64,000 bases of DNA, from positions 1 through 64,000 of the forward strand of contig JACDQD010000112.1 of NCBI GenBank assembly GCA_019843655.1. The letters run 5' to 3'. The position numbers and the translations under genes were made by a program. Source of the DNA: Lethocerus indicus. Taxonomy: Eukaryota; Arthropoda; Insecta; Hemiptera; Belostomatidae. This document shows, piece by piece, positions 47,697 to 61,345 of this stretch. Position 1 is the first letter of the stretch. Every line of letters starts with the position of its first letter. The notes beneath the pieces are model-generated. The model was given only the letters and a program-made list of their open reading frames with translations, was not told where the DNA came from and did not search any database.

Positions 47697-50600
47697 TTGA
47701 TGGCAACGTGGTGAAGATTGGCAATATTTGCCAAAGAGACAAGGCAGGGTGCCACTTTTCGGCAGGTGAACAATCGAGTTTAAGTGACGGTAAAATATTG
47801 GCCGACTTCGGACCGATTGGAGACTGACTACTGAGGACGGTTATTGAACACTTTCGGATGCAGAATCTCCGGATTCGAGATCCGCCACCGTAATATTCTA
47901 TATCCGTTTTAACGTACCCCTTTTGTGGTCTGCCAGCATTTTGGAATATACCGCTGTACGTTTGTGGTGTTTCTCGCCATCTCCAGTAGCGCTCTGTCAG
48001 TCAACGGTTCGTTTTTCAGTTCTTTTTCAGTACATTTTCGGTTCATTTTCAGTTCATTTTTTCGGTTCATTCAGTCCATTTTTCGGTGCATTTTCGGTTT
48101 ATATTTCGGTCCATTTTTCGGTTCAATTTTTCAGTTAATTTTCGGTTCATTTTTAGTTCATTTTTCGGTTCATTTTTTAGGTTTTTTCAGTTCATTTTCC
48201 AGTCCAATTTTCGATTCATTGTTCTTTTTCAGTACATTTTCAGTTCATTTTTCGGTTATTTTTAGTTCATTTTCCTGTTCATTTTCAGTTCTTTTTCAGT
48301 TCTTTTCACATTTTCTGTTCATTTTGGTTCATTCAGTTCATTTTCAGTTAATTTTGGTTCATTCACAGTTCAATTTTTCAGTTAATTTTCAGTTCATTTT
48401 TCAGTTCATTTTTCAGTTCATTTTCCAGTTCATTTTTTCAGTTCATTTTCAGTTCATTTTCTTTCGGTTCATTTTCAGTTCATTTTCAGTTCATTTTCAG
48501 TTCATTTTTCAGTTCATTTTCAGTTCATTTTTCAGTTAATTTTCAGTTCATTTTTCAGTTCATTTTCAGTTCATTTTTCAGTTCATTTTTTGTTCATTTT
48601 TGTTCATTGTTTTTCAGTTATTTTTTCAGTTCACATTTTGGTCCATTTTCCGTTTTAATTTTTCAGTTCACTTTTCAGTTAATTTTTCGGTTCCATTTCA
48701 TTTTTAGTTGACTTTTCAGTCAATTTTTCGGTTCGTTCTCCTGTTCATTATTTTTTCATTCAATTTTTCAGTTAATTTTCGGGTCATTTTTCGGTTCATT
48801 TTTTTAGTTCATTTTCTGTGGAATTGTTCAGTTAATTTTTCGGTTCATTCTTCGGTTTCTTTCAGTTAATTTTTCAGTCTATTTTTCAGTTTATTTTTAG
48901 TCCATTTCTTTTTTTGTTTAGTTAAATTTTTCAGATGTTAAATTTTTGCGGCTGGCGAGCAGCCGAAATACCGGTCTGGCGAAAGACCGAACCGGCCGGA
49001 CGGAAACACCACAAAAACCTACAATAATTCTATTCTCAATATCGTTTTGTATATTGTCTCGTTTCGTTTTCAAATACCGCACGGGGATTTGGCGTCAAAT
49101 CTACAATTCAGTATTCAGTCGGTATTTGCGGTATTTCTGTCGCTCTCGCTATCTTCAGTAGCGCCCCGTGTTGTTGTTGTTGTTGTTGTGTTAGTCACTT
49201 GTTGTGGCACGTTTGTGGCACGTTTGTGGTTAGTGTTTTTCCACTCACTGCCACTGTGTTCGGCACGGGATGCCCAGAATGCGCCAAAGTACCAGACGGC
49301 GCTACTGAAGATGGCGAACGGCCGAAAAACCGGTCTAGGGCAAAAGACCGTACCGCACCCTGAGACAAACCCCCTTACGGTATTCCTCAACCCCTCGGAG
49401 ACCACAAAACAGGTACGTTAATGTTAATAATGCAGTTGTCAGTTCAATACAATATAAAATACACAGATATAGTTTGTTTTTTTTTCGGTTTCAGGGTGAA
49501 CTCGTCTGGTACAATGAGAGGGAGTTGAGGGAGGGTACGGGCCGTTTGTTGACTGCCGAATTGGCATCGTACCTACTGCCTACCACCGGCACAAACATCC
49601 CTTGGCGTAATACCATTTCTTTTTACGGTTTTATTCGGTTTTATTTTCACCCAAATCAAGGGATGCTCAGAGGGAATTCTCGTTCCAAACCAACGGAGTT
49701 CTATTCCGTACATCCCATGACGGTTTTAATATCGCCTTGTACATTATCAGTTTCTCGCTATTAAGGTCAATTAAGGTATCAGTTTTAATTAGTTGTCTCA
49801 ACAGTTCAAATTTAGGATTTGTCACCTCCCTTGAGTCGGGCACGGACTTAAAAATGGAGTGCATAAATGTTTGTAAATCTCGTTTGTGTATCGCATATTT
49901 CGAGTGTTAGCGGACCGGGGTTTCGGCCGTTCGCCATCTTCAGTAGCGCTGCGTGTCAGTCACTATGGATATTTTTCGGGCACTGTCACTTGTACGTCGC
50001 CGGTCATTTTGGTCATCTCCTGCTGGACCGGGGTTTCGGCCGCTCGCCGTCTTCAGTAGCGCCGTGTCTGTCAGTCACTTTCGGCACTGTCCCTTTTGGC
50101 CATCCTGCCTGTCACTGTGCAAGTGACAGACGGTGACGCAGTTCAGTGAGGATTTCATATCACCGCTATTGAAGATGGCGAGCGGCCGAAACCCCGGTCT
50201 GGAAGAAAAGACGAAAACCGGCGAGAGGTTTTTGAACAGGAACATCCTCCTGTGAAATTCGTTAAACTATAGATTTCGTCCGTTGCTGTCTCCTCTCGCC
50301 GGCCGGTTTGGTCTTTCGCCAGACCACGGTTTCGGCCGCTCGCCATCTTCAGTAGCGCTGCGTGTCTGTCACTACGGGTGTTTTCCGGGTCACCCGTCAC
50401 CTGTACCGGCTACACGAGTACGCGTCCGCAGGTGACCGACACCGCTACTGAAGACGGGGCGAGCAGCCGACACCGGTCTAGGCGAAATGTACGGCGTTCC
50501 ACACACACTTCGCGGACCGCAACAAAATTCAGTTATTCCTAAACTCAAAGTTTTTTTAATTTTCGTTTTACTCTCGCAGGAACTCCTACCGCGACTGGTT

Positions 50601-53600
50601 GTTGCGGAATTGCTATGTTGTAATTGTTGATACAGATTCTCTCCGTTTGGAATGTTGGACTGTACATTTTTACACGATGATTCACTGTACAATTACTGGC
50701 CGGATATGTGTCTCTATGACGTTACACAGTCAGTCCATTTCTTTCAGTCCCGTTTTTTCAGTACATTTTTCAGTCCATTTTAAGTCCATTTTTCAGTCCA
50801 TTTTTCAGTCCATTTTTCAGTCCATTTTTCAGTCCATTTTTCAGTCCATTTTCAGTCCATTTTCAGTCCATTTTTCAGTCCATTTTCAGTCCATTTTCAG
50901 TCCATTTTTCAGTCCATTTTCAGTCCATTTTCAGTCCATTTTCAGTCCATTTTTCAGTCCATTTTCAGTCCATTTTTCAGTCCATTTTTCAGTCCATTTT
51001 TCAGTCCATTTTTCAGTCCATTTTTCAGTCCATTTTTCAGTCCATTTTCAGTCCATTTTCAGTCCATTTTCAGTCCATTTTCAGTCCATTTTCAGTCCAT
51101 TTTCAGTCCATTTTCAGTCCATTTTCAGTCCATTTTCAGTCCATTTTCAGTCCATTTTTCAGTCCATCTTTCAGTCCATCTTTCAGTCCATCTTTCAGTC
51201 CATTTTTCAGTCCATTTTTACTGATTTCTATCGTACCGACCCTAAACTGTCGGCTGTCGTTATGGTTTTTCTTTTTTCAATAGGGTTACCAACTTTACAC
51301 AGCAAGAATGCTGCGGCAAATTCACAAATCTTGGGTTAATTTTGCAAGGTCAACACCCTTTAAAAATTTATCTTTACAGTCGAAAATATTAGGGTAAACG
51401 GGCCACGGAAGCCGGACGGAAAGATAAAGTTTTCTTATGTCATATATATCTATATCTATATATATATATATAATGGACGCAGTGAACGGCGCTACTGTCG
51501 TCGGCGAAGTGTTGAAGAGGGACGTAATTGTTGAGGACGGTTCGGAACTCCTCAACGACAGGCTGGTCCATTGCGCAGGCTTCAATGAACAGGGTGAGTT
51601 CATATCCCTCGATATAGAAAAAAAACTTTGGTAGTTGGACGTAGGTTTGTGGTGTTTCTGTCTCCTCCTGTCTCGCCAATTTGGTCTTTCCTTTGTGCTA
51701 GACCGGTTTTGGGGCCGCTCGCCAACCTCAGCGCTTCTTCGGCACTATTCCATTTTTCAGTCCATTTTTTCAGGCCATTTTCGGTCCATTTTTTTCAGTC
51801 CATTTTTGGTCCATTTTTTCAATCCATTCAGTCCATTAGTCCATTTCTCAGTCCATTGGTCCATTTTTCAGTCCATCAGTCCATTTTTCAGTCCATCAGT
51901 CCATTTTTCAGTCCATCAGTCCATTTTCAGTCCACCAGTCCATTTTTCAGTCCATTTTCGGTCCATTTTCCTCCATTTTTCAGTCCATTTTCAGTCCATT
52001 TTCAGTCCATTTTCAGTCCATTTTCAGTCCATTTTCGGTCCATTTTCCTCCATTTTTCAGTCCATTTTCAGTCCATTTTTCAGTCCATTTTTCAGTCCAT
52101 TTTCAGTCCATTTTTCAGTCCATTTTTCAGTCCTTTTTCAGTCCATTTTTCAGTCCATTTTTCAGTCCATTTTTCAGTCCATTTTTCAGTCCATTTTTCA
52201 GTCCATTTTTCAGTCCATTTTTCAGTCCATTTTCAGTCCATTTTTCAGTCCATTTTCAGTCCATTTTCAGTCCATTTTCAGTCCATTTTCAGTTCATTTT
52301 TCAGTCCTTCAGTCCATTTTCAGTCCATTTTTCACTCCATTTTTCAGTTCATTTTTTCCAGTTCGTTTTTTTCCGTCCATTTTGCAGTTCGTTTTTTCAT
52401 TCCCGTTTTTTCAGTCCGTTTTTTCAGTAATCGCCGAAGACGCAATAGTGATAAGTAAATAGTTAAACCGGCCGAAACCGGTCTAGACCAATAGACCGAA
52501 CCGGCGAGACAGGAAATAGAAACGCCACAAACCTACGGTATTGTAATTTGGACTCTCGAGGTAATTCGAGCGTGTCCAAGTTCTTGCAAATTCTATTTTC
52601 AATGCAATTTCAATTGGAATACTCTCGTACAGTTGGATAGTGATTATTAAATAGTTTAATTTCAACAATCGTCCGGATAAGAGAGGGCGATTAGCGCGAG
52701 TGATATCTCGACGTTTCCAAAAGATTGGATAACGGACGCTGCTGGACAGTAAAAAATTCATCCTCCCCTTTAGAAGTTACTTTTGAAAAACATGAACAAC
52801 AATGGGGGTAGAAGAGGGTGGAAAATTTTTCGTTTTATAAAATAGCAATCGTCTGTTTTGTTGTCTGTCGACAGTGCAGACTGGTCTGTACCAACTGTTC
52901 CTGAAGTACTCGCTGCCCTACACCAGCATGTCGCTGTCGCCGTTCACCGACTTCGTCCTCGACATCGGCTGGCCGAAGAGGTCATCCGGCCATCTCTTCA
53001 GGTGGTAACGGTTTCTGAAGTGAAAGGGTAGTTTAACAGACCCGTTTTGTGGTCCGCTAGGGGTTGGAATACCGTGGATTTTCTCCGCGTTTCTGTCTCG
53101 GTTTCGGGGCCGCTCGCCCCGATCTTCTTTCGGCACTCTCGGCTGTTAGGAGTTCCAAGAATTATTGTGCAAGAAATTCGCTATATTTTTACCCCAAAAT
53201 CTCGGAGTATTTCGGCCTCCAGTCCGGACGTACCTCCTGAAGATCGCCGAAGTGCCCCTTAGTCGGCGCCCGCCCACCGCCGCCAGGAAATCTTCCGGGT
53301 CCAACTCTGAGCCCGGAACCGGGCCCATCTCCCTGCAACAAACGGCCCGGGAGGTCATCAACTTCTTCAGCAAACCCCCCCCCCCACCCCAGGAGTAGCT
53401 TTCAGTCAGGATCATATTTCATCGCCTCCTTTCGGCCCTTCCACTCCAATTCTTCCTATATCTTCAGTCGTGAAGCGTAATCTGACGTGACCCCGATATC
53501 GGGCTCACCTGCGCCCTCCAGGAACTCCTCCAGGTCTTGCTATATCCAAGAAATCCTTCCAGCCCTCAGCGTCTTCTTCTCCAGTAGCCCCCCACAATCC

Positions 53601-56600
53601 TCTCCTTTTCTGCCCTTTACTTCGTTTCGGTCTTTCTTCCCGATCATATTCGAGTGAGGATGCCCGAAAAACGTCCGCAAAGTGCCAAAAGTGACTACTG
53701 AAGATGGCGAGCGGCCCAGAAACCGGTCCGGCGGAGGGCCGGATTTTCCGTCCGAATTTCTTTGTTCTTATTTAAAGTCGGTAATAAACTTTAAGGGCGG
53801 CCGATATTGAAGATCGCGGCGCTTTAACCGCCAGAGAACTTCTCTATCTGATGGCCGCGCTCGAGCCTCAAGTACGGTTCACCGAAGAAGCGGCCAGGAT
53901 AAGGACAGGATACGTATTCAGGTACAAATTAAAAAAAAAAAATCTTTCCTATTAAACGACTTCTAATTTTGTACGATTTTTATTAAACAAAAATCAGTCC
54001 GCGTATTATCTTCAGATTCCAAAGGGTGTCCCAAAATTAATCAAATTCTTATCCCCATTTTTCAGTCCATTTTCAGTCCATTTTTCAGTCCATTTTTCAG
54101 TCCATTTTTCAGTCCATTTTTCAGTCCATTTTTCAGTCCATTTTTCAGTCCATTTTCAGTCCATTTTCAGTCCATTTTCAGTCCATTTTCAGTCCATTTT
54201 CAGTCCATTTTCAGTCCATTTTCAGTCCATTTTTCAGTCCATTTTTCAGTCCATTTTTCAGTCCATTTTTCAGTCCATTTTTCAGTCCATTTTTCAGTCC
54301 ATTTTTCAGTCCATTTTTCAGTCCATTTTCAGTCCTTTTTCAGTCCCTTTTTTTCAGTTCATTTTCAGTCTATTTTTCAGTCCATTTTCAGTCCATTTTC
54401 AGTCCTTTTTCAGTTCATTTTTTCAGTCCAGTTTTTTCAGTCCATTTTCAGTCCATTTTCTCCCCATTTTCAGTCCATTTTATCCTCATTTTAGTCCATT
54501 TTCAGTCCTTTTTTCAGTTCTTTTTTGCCCAGTTCATTTTTCAGTCCATTTTTTTCAGTCCATCTTTCAGTCCATTTTTTCAGTCCATTTTTCAGCCCAT
54601 TTTCTCCCCGTTTTTCAGTCCATATTTACTGAGTTCTATCGTACTGACCCTAAACTGTCGGCTGTCGTTATGGTTTTTCTTTTCAATAGGGTTACCAACT
54701 TTACACAGCAAGAATGCTGTCGCAAATTCACAAATCTTGCGTTAATTTCGGTACACCCTTTATGAAGGGCATTAGTGGTGCATTGTTGAAGATCCAAAAA
54801 AAAACAGTATATTTCAGTCTAAAGTGTTTTTCGTGCGTCGTGCAGGTTTTTCGACTCCAATAACGACGGGCGGCTCGATTCGAACGAATTCAAATCGATG
54901 ATATCCGCGATTCTGAAGACGGACGACGAGTCGGCCATCGGACGGAGCGTCGCGACGGCGTACAGGTGAGCCCGATATCGGGATCACGTAGGATTACGCT
55001 TCACGGCTGAAGAGATAGGAAGAATCGGAGTGGAAGGGCCGAAAGGAGGCTACTCCTGGGGGGGGCGGCTGCTGAAGAAGTTGATGATCTTCCGGGCCGG
55101 GCCGCTTGTTGCAGGGAGATGGGCCTGGACGCGGGCTCAGAGTTGGGCCCGGAGGATTTCCTGGCGGCGGTGGGCGGGCGCCGGCTCAGGGGCACTTCGG
55201 CGATCTTCAGGAGTACGACCGGTCTGGCCGAGATACTACTCCGACTACGCGGGTCAGTACACCACTCTTCGGGGTACAAATTTCCGGCACAATAGTTCTT
55301 GGAACTCCTCTCCAGGCCGGTTTCGCCGTCTTCAGGCGGCGGTTTCGGTCAGATTTGGCACTTTTTTGGGGACGTTTTTTCCGGTCATCCTCGCTGCACT
55401 GTCACTGTCCGTGCACTTGCACTTTGTCATGCTGTCTCTGCCGATTTTGTACAGCACATGTGACAGTGATTCGGGATACAGCGGTTGTGATATTCGTGAT
55501 ATTTTATTCGTTTAATCAGAGCGGCAGGACTGAAGAAGTTGATGAATGGGGGGACTACTGAAGAAGAAGTAGCAGAGAACCTGTCGGGCCGGAAGGGATT
55601 TCTTAGATATATAGGCCCGGAGGAGTTCCTGGAGGGCACTTCGGCGATCTTCAGGAGTACAACCGGTACACTCAGGGAGAATAAAGCGAATTTCTCGCAA
55701 AATAGTTCCTTGGAATTCCAAACACCGAGTGCCAAAGTGCCGACTGACACTGAAGATGGCGAGCGGCCAGCGGGAGGAGACAGAAACACATTGTTCCCAA
55801 TTCTAGTTCGAAATTCCACCCTATTGGAACTTATTCTTGAAGTTCGCATTTATTTTTAATTGCTATCAGAACACGCCGATTTTTATGTGGTTAAACGCGT
55901 CTATAAATTTTCGTCTGGAGAGGCCGTCTGATAAGAGGCCCGGCCGTCTGATAAGAGGATATATCTCCGTTTAGATATATCTCGAGTGATTCACCGCTCG
56001 ATGAGTAATTCCTGTTAGTTTTTAGAGTAAATAAAAAAAAATCTTGTTTTTTTTAAATAATATCCGTGTGCAGTTCTCGAAGTGTCCAACGCCTTTTCCT
56101 TCGACCACGACTGAGCGAAAGCTTTTCAATCGTTATCAGTGCAATATAATTCGATATCACCGATACATTTAGAAACTTGTGTTGTTGAAGTTCCACTTCG
56201 GTCTGCGGTTTATGTCGGGCGTCGAATTTCTGTTAACTTTTCTTTTTACTGTTTTCTATTTTCAGACCGAAGAAGTCCGAGCGGTCAACGGGCGAAGGCG
56301 GACCAGGTTATGTCTCCATATCGATATTGTATTTCTCCTTTCTAGAACTTTAAAGAATTCCAATCCAAAGTCTAAAGTCTAAAGTCTTCATAGCGGGCGC
56401 TGTACCCACCTTTCTTTCCTAATATTAACACCCAAAAATCCGAGGAAAAGAAGATGGCGGACAATATGGCGGACGATTTTTCCGACGATTTTCCGACGCT
56501 TTTCCGAGAATTTTCCGACGATTTTTCCGAGAATTTTCCGACGATTTTTCCGAGAATTTTCCGACGATTTTTCCGAGAATTTTCCGACGATTTTCCGACG

Positions 56601-59600
56601 ATTTTCCGAATTTTCCGACGATTTTCCGAGAATTTTCCGACGATTTTTCCGAGAATTTTCCGACGATTTTTCCGAGAATTTTCCGACGATTTTTCCGAGA
56701 ATTTTCCGACGATTTTCCGACGATTTTCCGACGAATTTTCCGACAATTTTCCGACAATTTTCCGACAATTTTCCGACAATTTTCCGACAATTTTCCGACA
56801 ATTTTCCGACAATTTTCCGACGATTTTTACGACAATTTTCCGACGATTTTCCGAGAATTTTCCGACGATTTTCCGATTTTCCGACGATTTTCCGACAATT
56901 TTCCGACGATTTTTCCGATTTTCCGACAATTTTCCGACGATTTTCCGACAATTTTCCGACGAATTTTCCGACAATTTTCCGACAGATTTTCCGAATTTTC
57001 CGACGATTTTCCGACAATTTTCCGACGATTTTCCGACAATTTTCCGACAATTTTCCGACAATTTTCCGACAATTTTCCGACGATTTTCCGACAATTTTCC
57101 GACGATTTTCCGACAATTTTCCGACGATTTTCCGAGAATTTTCCGACAATTTTCCGACAATTTTCCGACAATTTTCCGACAATTTTCCGACAATTTTCCG
57201 ACAATTTTCCGACAATTTTCCGACAATTTTCCGACAATTTTCCGACAATTTTCCGACAATTTTCCGACAATTTTCCGACAATTTTCCGACAATTTTCCGA
57301 CAATTTTCCGACAATTTTCCGACAATTTTCCGACAATTTTCCGACAATTTTCCGACCATTTTCTGAATTTACAGGTGATCGTTGCCACGGCGTCGGGCCG
57401 GACTGGACTTTGGCGCGGAACAGCGTGAAGATCGGCCGTTGCGGCGTGATTTCTGTACGGGCACTGGAAAATTATTCGGGTAAACTATGAATTTTCCGTC
57501 TGGTTGTTCCCTTTACGAGGAAACAAAAAATGTGTAAAATCTTGTTCCGCTTGTTTAGATCGAGCTCTGGTTGTTTACGATATTGTGTAAATTGTTACCG
57601 TTTGTTCAGCCGTCGCCGAAAGCGGAAGCTCCGCCGCCTCTGCGGCCGACAAAGTACTGGCGGGACTTACGTACTTCGCCACTGAAATTCCCGGCAGCCG
57701 CGAAGAAGTCGATGAACAGGACGGTGAAGACGGGTCGTCGTTGGCCGTCGTCCTCGGCAAAAGGCGTTTCAGCTGGGGCCAGGTCGTCTTCTAAACAATT
57801 ATTCTTCCTATCAGTTTTTGGTCCTAAATTTATGCAATTTCTCCATATTACAGTTTTATTCTAAGCCGCGACTACAATTTATAATTTTATAAGTTTTTAT
57901 TATATAAGTTTTTTATTTAATAAGTTTTTATTTGAGCGATAGAGCGATGAAATGACACTGGAGTGACGGACGGGTTTTGTCGCGTGGATTTTTTTTATAC
58001 AGAACTGTGGGAAATCCAAAATTTACGGTCGAAAAAATATTCTGGAAAGCAACCGTGTCTTAGATCCAACCTTATCCTGGACTGCCTGAGACCTCATCGA
58101 TCGGGAGAAAACGATTTTCCGACCATTTTCTGATTTTACAGGTGATCGACGCCCTCGTTGCCCACCCGTAAAAATGCCTCGGCATTTTCACTGTTCTTTT
58201 CAATTTTCCGACAATTTTCCGATCGTTTTCCGACGAATTTTCCGACGATTTTCCGACGATTTTTCCGACAATTTTCCGACGATTTTCCGACGAATTTTCC
58301 GACGATTTTCCGACGATTTTCCGACAATTTTCCGACGAATTTTCCGACAATTTTCCGACGAATTTTCCGAGAATTTTCCGACAATTTTCCGACAATTTTC
58401 CGCAATTTTCCGAATTTTCCGACAATTTTCCGACGATTTTCCGACTTTTCCGACGAATTTTCCGACGAATTTTCCGACGATTTTCCGACGAATTTTCCGA
58501 CGAATTTTCCGACGAATTTTCCGACAATTTTCCGACGAATTTTCCGACAATTTTCCGACGATTTTTCCGACGCTTTTCCGACGATTTTCCGACAATTTTC
58601 CGACAATTTTCCGACGATTTTCCGACAATTTTCCGACGAATTTTCCGACGAATTTTCCGACAATTTTCCGACAATTTTCCGACAATTTTCCGACGAATTT
58701 TCCGACGAATTTTCCGACGAATTTTCCGACGAATTTTCCGACGAATTTTCCGACGAATTTTCCGACGAATTTTCCGACGATTTTCCGACGAATTTTCCGA
58801 CGAATTTTCCGACGAATTTTCCGACGATTTTCCGACAATTTTCCGACAATTTTCCGACAATTTTCCGACGATTTTCCGACGAATTTTCCGACGAATTTTC
58901 CGACGAATTTTCCGACAATTTTCCGACAATTTTCCGACAATTTTCCGACAATTTTCCTACAAATTTTCCGACAATTTTCCGAAATTTTCACTGAATTCGA
59001 ATTGAACGCCTGTCTCCAGGTGACGTACCGACACTTAGCCACGAACATGATGGAACTCTGCCAATCGGTGGTCAAGATACTCAACGGGGAGCCTCGACTT
59101 CTTCAGATCAAATCTCCGGTCTATATCATAGGTGAGTCTACTGCGCCACCGTTATCCGAGAGTATCACTACCGAGTGTTATTTATTATAGACTTGGAATA
59201 CAGTTTTATTTATAGCCCCTAATCTATCAGTCGATCTTCATTCTGACTCGAATCGCTCACTGACTTCATAAGAAGGAACGCTAGACCGGTTTCGGTGCCG
59301 CTCGCCCCACCTTCAGTACTTTTGGCACTGTTTTTGGTACAGTTTTTGGTCATCCTCAGTGCACTGTCACTGTTTCTCTTGTACAGTGTCTGGGAGGATG
59401 GCCCCCATGGGGAAAAACATCCCCGAAAACAGTGCCGAAAGTGACTGACACAGCGCTACTGAAGACGGGGCGAGCAATATTCCAACCCCTCGGAGACCAA
59501 AAAAAAAGCAGGTACGTTGAACTAAACATTGAATGGTTCAACGTACCGCTACTGAAGACGGCGAGCGGCCACGAAACCGGTCAGGCGGCAGAAGACAATT

Positions 59601-61095
59601 GAAGAAAAGGCAGTTGAAAAAAAAATTTTTTCAAACGAAATTCAACGAAAACACCCTTCCAATATATTTATTTTCGATAGGATAATTGAAGATAACTGGG
59701 CGAATATAGCGTCCTCGACTCTAATACTATGTATAAAAATATCAGTTCTTCAGCGGGCCCCGGTCGCCATTTCTTTGGAATCTTATCAGAGAACCTTCGG
59801 TGAAAGCTGAAAAAACGGGGGAATTTTCGTGTACGCGGAGTACAGGAATGTATTTATACTTTGCCGAATTTAAGACTTTGCTTAAGTCACCGGTAGACTG
59901 TTCTTCCTGGGAGGCGCTGGGGCGAATTTAAGACTGTTCTTCCTGGGAGGCGCTGAGGCTGTGCTGACAAGGACAGGATATAATATCTCCAGGAATTTAT
60001 ATCCAGGATTCATCCCGTTTTCTTTTCCTCCCCGGTCTTTGTCCAGGTGACCTTCGCGGCAACTTCAGGGACCTCTACTGTCTGGAAAAATACCTGTGGA
60101 AAACGGGCGTCGACTCTACTCCAGGCGGGCTTCTCTTCATCGGCGGTTGGGTCGGCTGCGGCCCCGACGTCCTCGAAGTCGCCACTTACCTGTTCGCCCA
60201 GAAGTTGATGAACCCGAACCGGGTGTTCCTGGTGAGGGGCGGACTGGAGACGAGGCTGGTCCAGAAGAGGATGAACACTTTCCTCAAGTACCGTCCTTCG
60301 GTTTCAACGACCTCGACGAAGGAAGGACCCTGATGAAGGAAACGGGTCGGCTATTTGGGGATTTTTCGAGAAAATTCCCTCCTGGAAAAATTGTTTCCAG
60401 GCCCTTCTCCTTTCCATCATCAAGGTCCACCACTGAAGGGTCCACTAATTAATTAGATAATTCTTCCGGCGTCGTTAAGTAAGAAGTTAATGGCCAAAAT
60501 CTGGACTTTATTTTAAAATATATTTTCAACCAGTTTAACAGACCCGTATTGTGGCCCTTCGCCGGTCTTTCGCTAGACCGGTTTGTTCGGCCAGGAGTAC
60601 TCCTGATGACCACTTGACCAAAACCGGTCTGTCTGTTGGACATTTTTCCAATTAGAATAAATTTATGTATATTTACAACGTGTATTTTACAATACGAAAA
60701 TTGAAAACGCAGTATTTTTTATCTACAACAGTTTAATTGAAATTATTTACTATCTCCGAAATCTTCTATTTACTTTCACGAGATAAGGATAATGTAAATC
60801 AATACCGCGCTATACTGTTTGTATTGAACATTTGATTTTAATGAAACCGTACCGGTTATGAGTATAAGCTATTTTAATACATTTTTTTTTTTAATTACGC
60901 ATGTATCTGTATACTTTATATAATATGCATATTTATAATTGTTTTAATTTTTATTCACGAAAACAGAAGCCGAAATTGTCTCTATTTTTTCGCTAGCTCA
61001 TATATCTAATTCATTTTTCAAAAGTTTATCTATTCAAATTTATACAGAATAAATACTTTTATATGCTCCTAATAATTTTATCTCCAAATCTGTAG

Positions 61096-61141
<46 letters not shown>

Positions 61142-61290
61142 ACATAACATTATTTTAACGGGGCGATCCGAATCTAAAAGTTAATTATAAAACTCATAAA
61201 CTATTACATAAAATACATTTTATTACGAATATATGAAATAATAAATCCTTTCAAAAATTGTTTTCAAATTGTGAAAGGCCTCAGCCCGAA

Positions 61291-61345
<55 letters not shown>

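Noticed and set aside
47260..47742. Possible transposase or other gene, minus strand, 160 codons
   Set aside because: No recognisable transposase motif; part is (TA)n-derived; listed only as an unrecognised open frame.
53146..53415. Minus-strand frame resembling phosphatase-like exon 8
   Set aside because: It is an inverted partial duplicate of 54961-55330, lies antisense in intron 5 and has no other exons with it.
56372..59190. Several 270-340-codon frames on both strands (RQFSDNFPTIF / KIVGKLSENCR repeats)
   Set aside because: By-product of the 11-bp TTTTCCGACAA unit; they overlap genuine intron borders of the phosphatase-like gene.
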